Positions 9,098 to 16,947 of a stretch of 64,000 nucleotides of DNA are shown here, piece by piece. The notes beneath the pieces are model-generated. The model made no database searches. It was not told the origin of the DNA and saw only the letters and a list, made by a program, of their open reading frames with translations. The position numbers and the translations under genes were made by a program. This stretch comes from Rhizobacter sp. (lineage in GTDB: Bacteria; Pseudomonadota; Gammaproteobacteria; Burkholderiales; Burkholderiaceae_C), in contig JAHBZQ010000001.1 in the NCBI GenBank assembly GCA_019635355.1, positions 3,782,001 through 3,846,000 on the forward strand, in the 5' to 3' direction. The stretch's first letter is position 1, and every line of letters starts with the position of its first letter.

Positions 9098-9175
9098 GGT
9101 GGCGACATGGAGGATGAGAATGTCGCCAAGATACCCAGCTTGATGCCGGATATTTGCCTAAATGGTGCATGATCT

Positions 9176-9192
9176 GCCGGATGAAATCCGGC
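9176..9192. promoter_or_regulatory. Perfect palindrome between yggS and putA
   Basis: GCCGGAT (9176-9182), GAA, ATCCGGC (9186-9192): a 7-bp dyad 4 bp after the yggS stop codon and about 80 bp before putA. There is no U-run on either strand, so it is not a standard intrinsic terminator. It could be an operator for putA or a transcript-end hairpin for yggS. Confidence 0.35.
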
Positions 9193-9196
9193 CGCG

Positions 9197-9883
9197 TCAG
9201 CGCCGCCCGAAGATCGCCGTGCCCACGCGGACCATCGTCGAGCCTTCGGCGATGGCGGCTTCGAGATCGCCGCTCATGCCCATCGAGAGGGTGTCGAGCG
9301 CCAGCCCTTCCTGCTGCAGGCGATGGAAGAGCTGGCGCAGCTGGCGGTGCGGCGCGGCCTGCTGTGCAGGGTCGTCGCTTGGCTCGGGAATCGACATCAG
9401 GCCACGCAGCCGCACGCGGGGCAATGCCGCCACGGCATGCGCGAGCGCGGGCAGCTCGTCGGGCGCGACACCGCTCTTGCTCGCCTCGCCGCTCACGTTG
9501 ACCTGCAGGCACAGGTTGAGCGGTGGCTGGTCGGGCGCGCGTTGTTCGCTCAGGCGCTCGGCGATCTTCAGGCGGTCGACGCTGTGCACCCAGTCGAAGT
9601 ACTTCGCGACCACACGCGTCTTGTTGCTTTGCAAGGGCCCGATCAGGTGCCACTCGATCTGCGCGCGCAGGTCGGCCAGCACCTCGATCTTTTCGATCGC
9701 TTCCTGCACGTAGTTCTCGCCGAAGCGGCGTTCGCCAGCCGCGGCGGCCTCGCGCACTTCATCGGCACCGAAAGTTTTGCTTACGGTTAGCAGCGTGACA
9801 CTTTGCACGGGGCGTTGCGCAGCCGCACAGGCCCTGGCGATGCGCTCCCGCACTTGTTGTATGTTCGATGCAATCGTCGCCAT
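9197..9883 (-). CDS. yggS: YggS-family pyridoxal phosphate homeostasis protein
   Basis: A 228-residue single-domain PLP-binding TIM-barrel protein (YggS/PROSC family) with no known catalytic reaction, involved in PLP homeostasis. The PLP-lysine lies in LLTVSKTF (residues about 31-38). Family segments GERRFGENYVQEA, WHLIGPLQSNKTR, NVSGEASKSG and SMGMSGDLEAAIAEGSTMVRVGTAIFG are all present. It is divergent from pilT with an 84-bp gap, as in pseudomonads, where yggS is followed by proC. Here proC has been separated from it by putA, the tautomerase gene and the lysR gene. The start is the ATG at 9883. Confidence 0.96.
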   Translation of the reverse strand: MATIASNIQQVRERIARACAAAQRPVQSVTLLTVSKTFGADEVREAAAAGERRFGENYVQEAIEKIEVLADLRAQIEWHLIGPLQSNKTRVVAKYFDWVHSVDRLKIAERLSEQRAPDQPPLNLCLQVNVSGEASKSGVAPDELPALAHAVAALPRVRLRGLMSIPEPSDDPAQQAAPHRQLRQLFHRLQQEGLALDTLSMGMSGDLEAAIAEGSTMVRVGTAIFGRR

Positions 9884-9910
9884 AATCCCGCGAGCCTATC
9901 GCAGAGGCGC

Positions 9911-9945
9911 AGCCCCACGGCCTTGGCCGTCACCACAGCGGGGCT
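9911..9945 (+). promoter_or_regulatory. Nested hairpin in the pilT upstream region
   Basis: AGCCCC (9911-9916) pairs with GGGGCT (9940-9945), and inside it ACGGCC (9917-9922) pairs with GGCCGT (9925-9930) around TT. The structure ends 22 nt before the pilT ATG and would fold in the pilT 5' UTR, or lie in the yggS promoter on the other strand. No function can be assigned. Confidence 0.3.
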
Positions 9946-9967
9946 TCAACCCCCAAGTCGAAGACAC

Positions 9968-11011
9968 ATGGACATCACCCAACTGTTGGCGTTCTCGGTC
10001 AAGAACAAAGCGTCCGACTTGCACCTCTCTGCCGGCCTGCCCCCGATGATCCGTGTGCACGGCGACGTGCGCCGCATCAACGTCGACCCGCTCGAGCACA
10101 AGCAGGTGCACGAGATGGTCTACGACATCATGAACGACTCGCAGCGCAAGGCGTATGAAGAAACGCTGGAGTGCGACTTCTCGTTCGAGATCCAGGGCCT
10201 TGCGCGTTTCCGTGTCAATGCCTTCAACCAGAACCGCGGTGCCGGCGCCGTGTTCCGGACGATTCCGTCGAAGATCCTCACGCTCGAGCAGCTCAACACG
10301 CCCAAGGTGTTTGCCGAGCTGGCGCTCAAGCCGCGCGGCCTGGTGCTGGTGACGGGCCCCACCGGCTCGGGCAAGTCGACGACGCTCGCCGCGATGGTCA
10401 ACCACCTGAACGAAAACGAATACGGCCACGTGCTCACGGTCGAAGACCCGATCGAGTTTGTGCACGAGTCGAAGAAGTGCCTGGTCAACCAGCGCGAGGT
10501 CGGCCCGCACACGCTGAGCTTCTCGAACGCGCTGCGCTCTGCGCTGCGCGAAGACCCCGACGCCATCCTCGTCGGCGAAATGCGCGACCTGGAAACCATC
10601 CGCCTCGCGCTGACCGCCGCCGAAACGGGCCACCTGGTGTTCGGCACGCTGCACACGAGCTCCGCTGCCAAGACCATCGACCGCGTGGTCGACGTGTTCC
10701 CGGCGGCGGAAAAGGAAATGGTGCGCGCGATGCTCTCCGAGTCGCTCGTGGCCGTGATCTCGCAGACGCTGTGCAAGCTGAAGGACGGCAGCGGCCGCGT
10801 CGCTGCGCACGAGATCATGCTGGGCACCGCCGCCATCCGAAACCTCATCCGCGAGAACAAGATCGCCCAGATGTACTCGTCGATCCAGACCGGCAACACG
10901 GTGGGCATGCAGACGCTGGACCAGAACCTGTCCGACCTCGTCCGCCGCAACATCATTGCGCCGGCCGAAGCGCGCAACAAGGCCAAGTTCCCCGAGAACT
11001 TCCCCGGCTGA
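9968..11011 (+). CDS. pilT: Type IV pilus retraction ATPase PilT
   Basis: A 347-residue hexameric ATPase at the cytoplasmic base of type IV pili; it depolymerises pilin to power retraction, twitching motility and DNA uptake. Walker A is GPTGSGKST (residues 130-138), Walker B is around ILVGEMRD (200-207), and the PilT signature AIRNLIREN lies near residue 290. The ATG at 9968 gives the usual start MDITQLLAFSVKNKASDLHLS; the longer frame upstream overlaps yggS. It is followed on the same strand by a cNMP-domain gene (36-bp gap) and pilU, so the three probably form one operon. Confidence 0.98.
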   Translation: MDITQLLAFSVKNKASDLHLSAGLPPMIRVHGDVRRINVDPLEHKQVHEMVYDIMNDSQRKAYEETLECDFSFEIQGLARFRVNAFNQNRGAGAVFRTIPSKILTLEQLNTPKVFAELALKPRGLVLVTGPTGSGKSTTLAAMVNHLNENEYGHVLTVEDPIEFVHESKKCLVNQREVGPHTLSFSNALRSALREDPDAILVGEMRDLETIRLALTAAETGHLVFGTLHTSSAAKTIDRVVDVFPAAEKEMVRAMLSESLVAVISQTLCKLKDGSGRVAAHEIMLGTAAIRNLIRENKIAQMYSSIQTGNTVGMQTLDQNLSDLVRRNIIAPAEARNKAKFPENFPG

Positions 11012-11047
11012 TCGACCTCGGCCCCCGTCTTCCCACGCGAGCGAGCC

Positions 11048-11698
11048 TTGAAGAAACTCCTGGATCGACTCAAGCGAGGCAATGGTGCTGCCGCCGCGCG
11101 CATGTCCGACGAAGGGCCGGCCACCGACGACGGCTACTTCTCCACCCAGTTCAACGACCGTGGTGACGACGTGCAGCTTGCCACCTGGGCCGAGCGCGCC
11201 AAGCAGGTGGGCGCGCAGCCGCTCGATCGCAAGCAGGCCGAACCGCTCTTTGCCAAGCTGTGGGGCGCCGACCGCTACGTGGCCGCGCTCAGCGCCGACG
11301 AGTTGATGCGCATGAGCCAGTACCTCCAGTTCGTGACCGTGCCGGTCAACCAGGAGGTGATCGGGCAGGACGAGCAGGGCGACTACATGCTGATCGTGCT
11401 CGAGGGCACGCTGGCGGTCGACCGCGTGCAACCCTGGGGCGGGCGTGCCCGCTTGGCGGAAGCGCGTGCCGGTGACATGCTTGGAGAGATGTCTCTGCTC
11501 GACGCCGGCACCCGCTTTTCCGCCTGCACCACGCTCACGCCGTGCACGCTGGCGGTGGTCGACGCGCAGCGTTTGGATGAGATGATCATGTTCGAGCCGC
11601 GGCTCGGCCTGGCCTTGCTGGCCTCGCTGTCGCGGCGCCTGTCGCTGCGCCTGCGGCAGGTGAGTGCGCGCCTGAGTGCTCTGTTGTCGAGCAACTGA
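11048..11698 (+). CDS. Cyclic nucleotide-binding domain protein between pilT and pilU
   Basis: A 216-residue protein with one CRP-type cyclic nucleotide-binding beta-roll (about residues 75-185): the hinge glycine region GDYMLIVLEGTLAV and the phosphate-binding cassette region GEMSLLDAGTRFSACTT. No helix-turn-helix follows; the protein ends with a helix rich in Arg and Leu, so it is probably an effector adapter rather than a transcription factor. The start is uncertain: TTG at 11048 (MKKLLDRLKRG, an amphipathic Lys/Arg-rich N-terminus) is used; ATG at 11102 (MSDEG) is the alternative. Its place between the two retraction motors suggests nucleotide control of pilus retraction, but the ligand (cAMP, c-di-GMP or none) cannot be read from the sequence. 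Confidence 0.82.
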   Translation: MKKLLDRLKRGNGAAAARMSDEGPATDDGYFSTQFNDRGDDVQLATWAERAKQVGAQPLDRKQAEPLFAKLWGADRYVAALSADELMRMSQYLQFVTVPVNQEVIGQDEQGDYMLIVLEGTLAVDRVQPWGGRARLAEARAGDMLGEMSLLDAGTRFSACTTLTPCTLAVVDAQRLDEMIMFEPRLGLALLASLSRRLSLRLRQVSARLSALLSSN

Positions 11699-11734
11699 CC
11701 GCAAGCTGTAAAGAGAGCGCTGAAGGAAGGCACC

Positions 11735-12871
11735 ATGGAAAGAGACCAGGCATCGAAATTCGTCAACGACCTGCTGCGGCTGATGATCTCCCGCAACGGC
11801 TCCGACCTCTTCCTCACGGCCGACTTCCCGCCGGCGATCAAGGTCGACGGCAAGATCACCAAGGTCTCGCCGCAGCCGCTGACGAGCCAGCACACGCTGG
11901 CCCTCACCCGCTCGGTGATGAACGACAAGCAGGCCGCCGAGTTCGAGAAGACGAAGGAGTGCAACTTCGCGATCTCGCCGCAGGGCATCGGCCGCTTCCG
12001 CGTCAACGCCTTCGTGCAGCAGGGCCATGTGGGCCTGGTGCTGCGGACGATCCCGCAGACGCTGCCCACCATCGACAGCCTGAACCTGCCGCAGGTGCTG
12101 AAAGACGTGACCATGACCAAGCGTGGCCTGGTCATCTTCGTGGGGGCCACCGGCTCGGGCAAGAGCACCTCGCTCGCGGCCATGATCGACTACCGCAACG
12201 AGAACTCCTACGGCCACATCATCACGATCGAAGACCCGGTGGAGTTCGTGCACCCGCACAAGAACTGCATCGTGACGCAGCGCGAGGTGGGTCTCGACAC
12301 GGAAGACTGGTTCTCGGCGCTGAAGAACACGCTGCGTCAGGCGCCCGACGTCATCCTGATGGGTGAAATCCGCGACCGCGAGACCATGGAGCACGCGGTG
12401 GCCTTCGCCGAAACCGGCCACCTGTGCATGGCCACGCTGCACGCCAACAGCGCCAACCAGGCGCTCGACCGCATCATCAACTTCTTCCCCGAAGAGCGGC
12501 GCGCGCAGTTGCTGATGGACTTGTCGCTCAACCTGAAGGGCCTGATCTCGCAGCGCCTGTTGCCGCGGCAGGAAGGGCGGGGCCGCATCGCCGCGGTGGA
12601 GATCCTGCTCAACACGCCGCTGATCAGCGACCTGATCTTCAAGGGCGAGGTGGCCGAGATCAAGGAAATCATGAAGAAGAGCCGCGAGCTCGGCATGCAG
12701 ACCTTCGACCAGGCGCTCTTCGACCTCTACGAGAACCACCTCGTGACCTACGAAGACGCGCTGCGCAACGCCGACTCGGTGAACGACCTGCGCCTGCAGA
12801 TCAAGCTGCACAGCAACCGGGCGCGCTCGCAAGACCTCTCCGCCGGCACCGAACACTTGACCATTGTTTGA
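11735..12871 (+). CDS. pilU: PilT-dependent retraction ATPase PilU
   Basis: A 378-residue paralogue of PilT that assists retraction. Walker A is GATGSGKST (residues 137-145), Walker B is in VILMGEIRDRETM, and the nucleotide-binding histidine segments are conserved. It differs from PilT in lacking AIRNLIRE, having a NTPLISDLIFKGEVAEIKEIMKKS-type segment instead (typical of PilU), and in its longer C-terminal tail. GAAGGA lies shortly before the ATG as a ribosome binding site. A perfect 11-bp hairpin follows the gene and is a likely end of the pilT-cNMP-pilU transcript. Confidence 0.97.
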   Translation: MERDQASKFVNDLLRLMISRNGSDLFLTADFPPAIKVDGKITKVSPQPLTSQHTLALTRSVMNDKQAAEFEKTKECNFAISPQGIGRFRVNAFVQQGHVGLVLRTIPQTLPTIDSLNLPQVLKDVTMTKRGLVIFVGATGSGKSTSLAAMIDYRNENSYGHIITIEDPVEFVHPHKNCIVTQREVGLDTEDWFSALKNTLRQAPDVILMGEIRDRETMEHAVAFAETGHLCMATLHANSANQALDRIINFFPEERRAQLLMDLSLNLKGLISQRLLPRQEGRGRIAAVEILLNTPLISDLIFKGEVAEIKEIMKKSRELGMQTFDQALFDLYENHLVTYEDALRNADSVNDLRLQIKLHSNRARSQDLSAGTEHLTIV

Positions 12872-12888
12872 TCTTGCTTCTCTCATCC

Positions 12889-12920
12889 AACGGCCTCGAT
12901 ACTTCGAGGCCGTTGTCGTT
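12889..12920 (+). terminator. Intrinsic terminator after pilU
   Basis: AACGGCCTCGA (12889-12899), tetraloop TACT, TCGAGGCCGTT (12904-12914), followed by GTCGTTT. The stem is perfect (11 bp); the U-tract is weak but T-rich. It separates the pilus operon from the next gene. Confidence 0.7.
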
Positions 12921-12937
12921 TCAGAAGGACCAGAACC

Positions 12938-13831
12938 ATGAGCACACGCAGCTACGACCCCATCAAGCCCCACAAGGTGGCCTTCCTTGGCTTGGGCGTG
13001 ATGGGCTATCCGATGGCCGGGCACCTGAAGCGTGCCGGCCACGACGTGGTGGTCTACAACCGCACGGCGGCGAAAGCTTCGCAGTGGGTGGGCGAGTACG
13101 GTGGTGCGAGCGATGCCACGCCAGAAGCTGCGGCCAAGGGTGCGGACATCGTGTTCGCCTGTGTGGGCAACGACGACGACCTGCGCGCTGTGACCATCGG
13201 TGAGCGCGGTGCCTTCGACGGCATGAAGGAAGGCGCGATCTTCGTCGACCACACCACCGCGTCGGCCGAGGTGGCGCGCGAGCTGAGCGCCGAAGCTAAA
13301 TCGCGCGGGCTGCAGTTCATCGACGCGCCCGTGTCGGGCGGCAACCTCGGTGCCATCAACGGAGCGCTCACCGTCATGTGCGGTGGCGATGCGCAGGCGT
13401 TTGCCACCATCCAGCCGGTGGCGATGGCCTTCTCGAAGGCGGTCACGCTGCTGGGCGAGAGTGGCTCAGGTCAGCTCGCCAAGATGGTCAACCAGATCTG
13501 CATCGCCGGCCTCGTGCAGGGCCTGGCGGAGGCGATTGCCTTCGGCCAGAAAGCCGGCCTCGACATGAAGGCCGTGCTCGGCGTGATCGGCAAGGGCGCC
13601 GCGCAGAGCTGGCAGATGGACAACCGCGGCCCGACGATGATCGACGGCAAGTTCGACTTCGGCTTCGCCGTCGATTGGATGCGCAAGGACCTGGGCCTGG
13701 TGCTGGAGGAAGCCAAACGCAACGGCGCCCGACTTCCGGTCACGGCACTCGTCGATCAGTTCTACGCCGACGTGCAGGCGCAAGGCGGCCAGCGCTGGGA
13801 CACGTCGAGCCTGATCAAGCGCCTGACCTGA
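12938..13831 (+). CDS. NAD(P)-dependent beta-hydroxyacid dehydrogenase family oxidoreductase
   Basis: A 297-residue member of the 3-hydroxyisobutyrate / tartronate semialdehyde reductase (GarR/MmsB) family. The N-terminal Rossmann motif is FLGLGVMGYPMAGHLKRAGH (about residues 12-31), the substrate motif DAPVSGGNLGA is at about 128-138, and the catalytic Lys region is GSGQLAKMVNQI, in which the Lys is the conserved general acid. The exact substrate is not determinable. A GAAGGA ribosome binding site precedes the ATG. The gene stands alone between the pilU terminator and the convergent dolP gene, with only one base between the two stop codons. Confidence 0.87.
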   Translation: MSTRSYDPIKPHKVAFLGLGVMGYPMAGHLKRAGHDVVVYNRTAAKASQWVGEYGGASDATPEAAAKGADIVFACVGNDDDLRAVTIGERGAFDGMKEGAIFVDHTTASAEVARELSAEAKSRGLQFIDAPVSGGNLGAINGALTVMCGGDAQAFATIQPVAMAFSKAVTLLGESGSGQLAKMVNQICIAGLVQGLAEAIAFGQKAGLDMKAVLGVIGKGAAQSWQMDNRGPTMIDGKFDFGFAVDWMRKDLGLVLEEAKRNGARLPVTALVDQFYADVQAQGGQRWDTSSLIKRLT

Positions 13832-13832
13832 A

Positions 13833-14474
13833 TTACCTTGCTGCCGCCGACTTCGGTACGGCTTTGGGGTCGATCTCCGCCAGCTCGGCCTCCGAAACGA
13901 TCTCGAGCACCTTCACCACCTTCTGCACGCCGCTGATGCTGCGGGTGAGGTCGGCGGCGCGCTCGGCTTCGCGTTCGGTCACGCGGCCCATCAGGTAGAC
14001 GACACCGCGTTCGGTGATCACCTTGAAGGCGTTGGAGCTGACGTCGCCGGCGTCCACCAGCGTGGCCTTGACCTTGCTCGTGACGAGTGCGTCGTTGGAG
14101 CGCTGGCTCAGGGAGCTGGCGAACATCGGCGCCAGCTCGTTGACCACCGACTTCACGTTGTCGATGCGCGAAAGCGCCTGCTCGATGTTCGTGCGGTCGG
14201 CCTCGGTGGGCACTTCGCCCGTCAGCAGCAGCAGGCGGTTGTAGCTCGTCGCGTTGACGTGGCCTTTGTCACCCAGCAGGTCGCGGATGCGGCTGTTGGC
14301 CTTGAACTCGATGGCCTGGTCGTCGAGCTGCGTACCCGAGCTGCGGCGGTCGGTGGCCAGCAGCGAGCCGCCGACGACGGCTCCGCCCACCAGCAGCGCG
14401 GCGCAGCCCGACAGGGCGGTGGTGGCGGCCAGCAGGCTGACGATGAGGGTGGTCCGGATGGGCTGACGGGTCAT
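13833..14474 (-). CDS. dolP: BON-domain outer-membrane lipoprotein, DolP (YraP) type
   Basis: A 213-residue protein with a lipoprotein signal (hydrophobic core about residues 9-20, lipobox LSGC with Cys at 21), then two BON domains (about 50-115 and 120-190; GEVPTEADR and GRVTEREAE segments). DolP-type proteins bind anionic phospholipids at the inner face of the outer membrane and support envelope integrity. In E. coli the order yraN-diaA(yraO)-dolP(yraP) is the same as here. The start codon overlaps the stop of the SIS gene (ATGA, 14471-14474), so translation is likely coupled. Confidence 0.88.
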   Translation of the reverse strand: MTRQPIRTTLIVSLLAATTALSGCAALLVGGAVVGGSLLATDRRSSGTQLDDQAIEFKANSRIRDLLGDKGHVNATSYNRLLLLTGEVPTEADRTNIEQALSRIDNVKSVVNELAPMFASSLSQRSNDALVTSKVKATLVDAGDVSSNAFKVITERGVVYLMGRVTEREAERAADLTRSISGVQKVVKVLEIVSEAELAEIDPKAVPKSAAAR

Positions 14475-15067
14475 GTGTTTTCCTGTTCTCCGAGCAATTG
14501 CAGGTCTACCGCATCGCACAGGCAATGCAGCGCGAGGATGTGCACTTCCTGGACGCGCGCAGTGCGGTCGTGCGGCACGCAGATGTGGACATCGGTTTCG
14601 GTCAACAGCTCGTTCATCTTGCCGCCGCCGCGGCCGGTGAGTGCCACCACCGTCATCTCTTTCGCATGCGCCGCTTCCACCGCGGCCAGCACGTTGGCCG
14701 AGTTGCCGCTGGTGGTGATGGCGAGCAGCACGTCGCCGGGGGCGCCGAGCGCCTGCACCTGCTTGGAGAAGATGTCGATGAAGCTGTAGTCGTTGCCGAC
14801 GGCGGTGAGGATGGAGCTGTCGGTGGTGAGCGCGATGGCCGCGAGGCCGGGGCGTTCACGCTCGAAGCGGCCGATGAACTCGGCCGCGAAATGCTGGGCG
14901 TCGCTCGCCGAGCCGCCGTTGCCGCAGGCGAGCACCTTGCCGCCTGCGGTGATGCAGCCGACGACCGCGTTGACCGCATCGGCGATCGGGCGAGACAGGA
15001 TCTCGGCCGCCGCGTACTTGAGGTCGGCGCTGTCGAAGAATTGCTGTTGGATGCGTTGTTCCAGCAT
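14471..15067 (-). CDS. SIS-domain protein, DiaA/GmhA family
   Basis: A 198-residue single SIS (sugar isomerase) domain protein, with the phosphosugar-binding motifs ACGNGGSASDAQHFAAEF and ITTSGNSANVLAAVEAAHAKEM. The family splits into GmhA (sedoheptulose-7-phosphate isomerase for LPS heptose) and DiaA (DnaA-binding initiation factor); the sequences are close. The yraN and dolP neighbours match the E. coli diaA locus, which favours the DiaA/YraO group, but this is inference from context. The ATG at 15067 starts MLEQRIQQQF, as in the family. The gene overlaps dolP by four bases and follows yraN after a 61-bp gap. Confidence 0.87.
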   Translation of the reverse strand: MLEQRIQQQFFDSADLKYAAAEILSRPIADAVNAVVGCITAGGKVLACGNGGSASDAQHFAAEFIGRFERERPGLAAIALTTDSSILTAVGNDYSFIDIFSKQVQALGAPGDVLLAITTSGNSANVLAAVEAAHAKEMTVVALTGRGGGKMNELLTETDVHICVPHDRTARVQEVHILALHCLCDAVDLQLLGEQENT

Positions 15068-15128
15068 GGTCACCGATGATATGACACGGGTTTTGCACGC
15101 CCGGTTCCAAATGGTGTGTGGCGTGCGA

Positions 15129-15509
15129 TCACTCGGCGAAGAACGCGCCGCGCAGCCATTCCAGGGCGTCGCCGTCGAGGGCCACCACATCGAAGCGGCA
15201 GGGCGGTGGGGTGGCACGCCGCTGCAGGTAATGCTGCGCGGCGTAGATGACACGCCGTTGTTTGCCGTGGGTCACGCTGGCCGCCGCCCCGCCGTGGCTT
15301 CGGCTCTGCCGGGCCCGCACTTCGACGAACACCAGCGTGCCGTCGCGGTCGAGCATGATGAGGTCGACCTCGCCGCCGCGCGCCCGTGGGCCGGCGGCCA
15401 CTCGATAATTGCGCTCAACCAGCCGGAGCCCTTGCCGCAACAGGTGTTGCAATGCGCGCTCTTCGGCGTCGTCCCCCACCCCTTTCCTGCTCTTCTCCAC
15501 CGTGGCCAT
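15129..15509 (-). CDS. yraN: YraN family (UPF0102) endonuclease-fold protein
   Basis: A 126-residue small protein of the YraN family, which has the restriction-endonuclease-like fold. The active-site-like residues are visible: GGEVDLIMLDRDGTLVFVEVRAR holds the Asp and Glu-x-Arg positions expected of the D-(E/Q)xK-type core. Its cellular role is not established. The ATG at 15509 begins MATVEKSRKG just before the family core. The start lies against that of the divergent rsmI; depending on which rsmI start is used, the two 5' ends overlap or are 13 bp apart. Confidence 0.9.
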   Translation of the reverse strand: MATVEKSRKGVGDDAEERALQHLLRQGLRLVERNYRVAAGPRARGGEVDLIMLDRDGTLVFVEVRARQSRSHGGAAASVTHGKQRRVIYAAQHYLQRRATPPPCRFDVVALDGDALEWLRGAFFAE

Positions 15510-15522
15510 CGCTCCCTCTCTG

Positions 15523-16413
15523 ATGCTGCAGGCGGCCCAGGCCGCCGCTGGCGCGCAGCAGTATCCCGCAGGGGCGCTGTACGTCGTGGCCACGCCGATC
15601 GGCAACCTGGCTGACATGAGCCTGCGGGCGATCCACGTGCTCTCGCTCGTCGATGCGGTGGCCTGCGAAGACACGCGCCACAGCGCGGCCTTGTTGCGCC
15701 ACCTCGGCATCGACAAGCCGCTGCTCGCCGTGCACGAGCACAACGAGCGTGAAGCGGCCGGTGAGGTGCTCGTGCGGCTCGAGCGTGGCGAGCGTGTGGC
15801 CTATGTGAGCGATGCCGGCACGCCGGCTGTGAGCGACCCCGGGGCGGCTTTGGTCGCCGCGGTGAGCGCGGCGGGCCGGCGTTCCATTCCCTTGCCCGGC
15901 GCCAGCAGCGCGCTCGCGGCGGTGTGCGTGGCGGGCGACGTGGTGGGGCAAGGCTTCGTCTTCGTCGGCTTCCTGCCGGCCAAGGGCGGCGAGCGCGCGC
16001 AGGCCTTGGAAGCCGTGGCCGAGCGGGCAGAGACGCAGGTGCTGTTCGAGGCGCCGCATCGCATTGAGGGCTTGTTGCACGGCCTGGCGGCGCAGTGCCC
16101 CGAGCGACGTGTCACGGTGTGCCGCGAGCTCACGAAGCAGTTCGAAGCGGTCGACACCCGGCTGGCCGCCCAACTGCCGGCCTGGCTGGCGGAAGACGCG
16201 AACCGCTCACGCGGTGAATTCGTGCTGGTGCTGCACGCACGCGCGCCGAGCGATGAAAGCGCCGACGAGGCCGCGCACGACAAAACCCTGCGTGTGCTGA
16301 TGGCCGAGCTGCCGCTCAAGCAGGCCGTGGCCCTGGCGGCCGAGTTGACCGGCGCGCCGCGCAACGCGCTCTACGCGCGTGCGCTGGCGCTGAAGGCACA
16401 GGCGAACGGTTGA
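15523..16413 (+). CDS. rsmI: 16S rRNA (cytidine1402-2'-O)-methyltransferase RsmI
   Basis: A 296-residue tetrapyrrole-methylase-fold enzyme that 2'-O-methylates C1402 of 16S rRNA using S-adenosylmethionine. Diagnostic segments: LYVVATPIGNLADMSLRA near the N-terminus, CEDTRHSAALLRHLGI, AYVSDAGTPAVSDPGA, LPGASSALAA and QVLFEAPHRI. The start is uncertain: ATG at 15523 (MLQAAQA) is used, and an in-frame GTG at 15502 would add seven residues and overlap the divergent yraN start. No clear Shine-Dalgarno sequence precedes either. In E. coli rsmI (yraL) is also divergent from the lpoA-yraN block, so the neighbourhood is conserved apart from the missing lpoA. Confidence 0.96.
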   Translation: MLQAAQAAAGAQQYPAGALYVVATPIGNLADMSLRAIHVLSLVDAVACEDTRHSAALLRHLGIDKPLLAVHEHNEREAAGEVLVRLERGERVAYVSDAGTPAVSDPGAALVAAVSAAGRRSIPLPGASSALAAVCVAGDVVGQGFVFVGFLPAKGGERAQALEAVAERAETQVLFEAPHRIEGLLHGLAAQCPERRVTVCRELTKQFEAVDTRLAAQLPAWLAEDANRSRGEFVLVLHARAPSDESADEAAHDKTLRVLMAELPLKQAVALAAELTGAPRNALYARALALKAQANG

Positions 16414-16432
16414 GGCCGCCTGCGCCCGCGCA

Positions 16433-16780
16433 TCACGGCTTGGCCGTTTGCGCGTCGTGCTTCTGCTTGGCGATGTTGGCGCTGGCGCGGTCTTGCTTGC
16501 GCTCGATGCGCGCACGTTCGGCCTTCGTCACCTTGCCGTCGGCCTTGGCGTTCGCTTCTGCGGCGTTGATGCGTGCCTGCTGCTTCTCGAGGCGGTAGGT
16601 TTCCTTCGCGTTCAGCTGGCCGGAAGCCACGCCGTTCTGGATGCGGGTGTCCTGCTTCGCTTCGCGGGCATCGGCACGCGGGGTGGCAGGCGCCGAAGCG
16701 GCTTGGGCGAACGCGCCGAGGCTGGTGAATGCGAGGGTGGCGAGGGTGGTGGCCAGGGCCACGGACTTGAACTTCATCAT
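16433..16780 (-). CDS. Small exported, highly charged protein of unknown function
   Basis: A 115-residue protein with an N-terminal signal peptide (MMKFKSVALATTLATLAF, cleavage probably after AFAQA near residue 22). The mature part is almost wholly helical-looking and rich in Ala, Lys, Arg, Glu and Gln. It contains two related segments: NGVASGQLNAKETYRLEKQQARI and KADGKVTKAERARIERKQDR. Each has a short xDG/xSG-x-[LV] turn followed by a charged helix, reminiscent of an EF-hand-like or TerB-like turn. No enzyme motif is seen. Similar small proteins occur in other Burkholderiales, to my recollection without known function. The upstream MPVQHNN in-frame extension was rejected because the signal peptide starts at the two Met codons. 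Confidence 0.7.
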   Translation of the reverse strand: MMKFKSVALATTLATLAFTSLGAFAQAASAPATPRADAREAKQDTRIQNGVASGQLNAKETYRLEKQQARINAAEANAKADGKVTKAERARIERKQDRASANIAKQKHDAQTAKP

Positions 16781-16935
16781 GGTCAGACTCCTGAAGGGTT
16801 GTCGAAGGTTGTTGTGCTGCACAGGCACACAACGACACCACCGCAGGCGCGGCAGACAAACCGCTCGGTAAAGAACTGTGAAACAACGAGGAAGAGACAG
16901 GGTCTTTGCCCAACGCTGCGGCGAGGGGCGACTCC

Positions 16936-16941
16936 TACAAT
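16936..16941 (+). promoter_or_regulatory. Candidate -10 for leaderless tldD
   Basis: TACAAT lies 6 nt before the tldD ATG, placing the likely transcription start at the start codon. There is no evident -35 at 17 bp. No ribosome binding site lies between this element and the ATG. Confidence 0.3.
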
Positions 16942-16947
16942 GACTTC

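Noticed and set aside
9896..13252. Minus-strand frame of 1118 codons across pilT and pilU
   Set aside because: Same antisense artefact; both pilus ATPases are intact on the plus strand.
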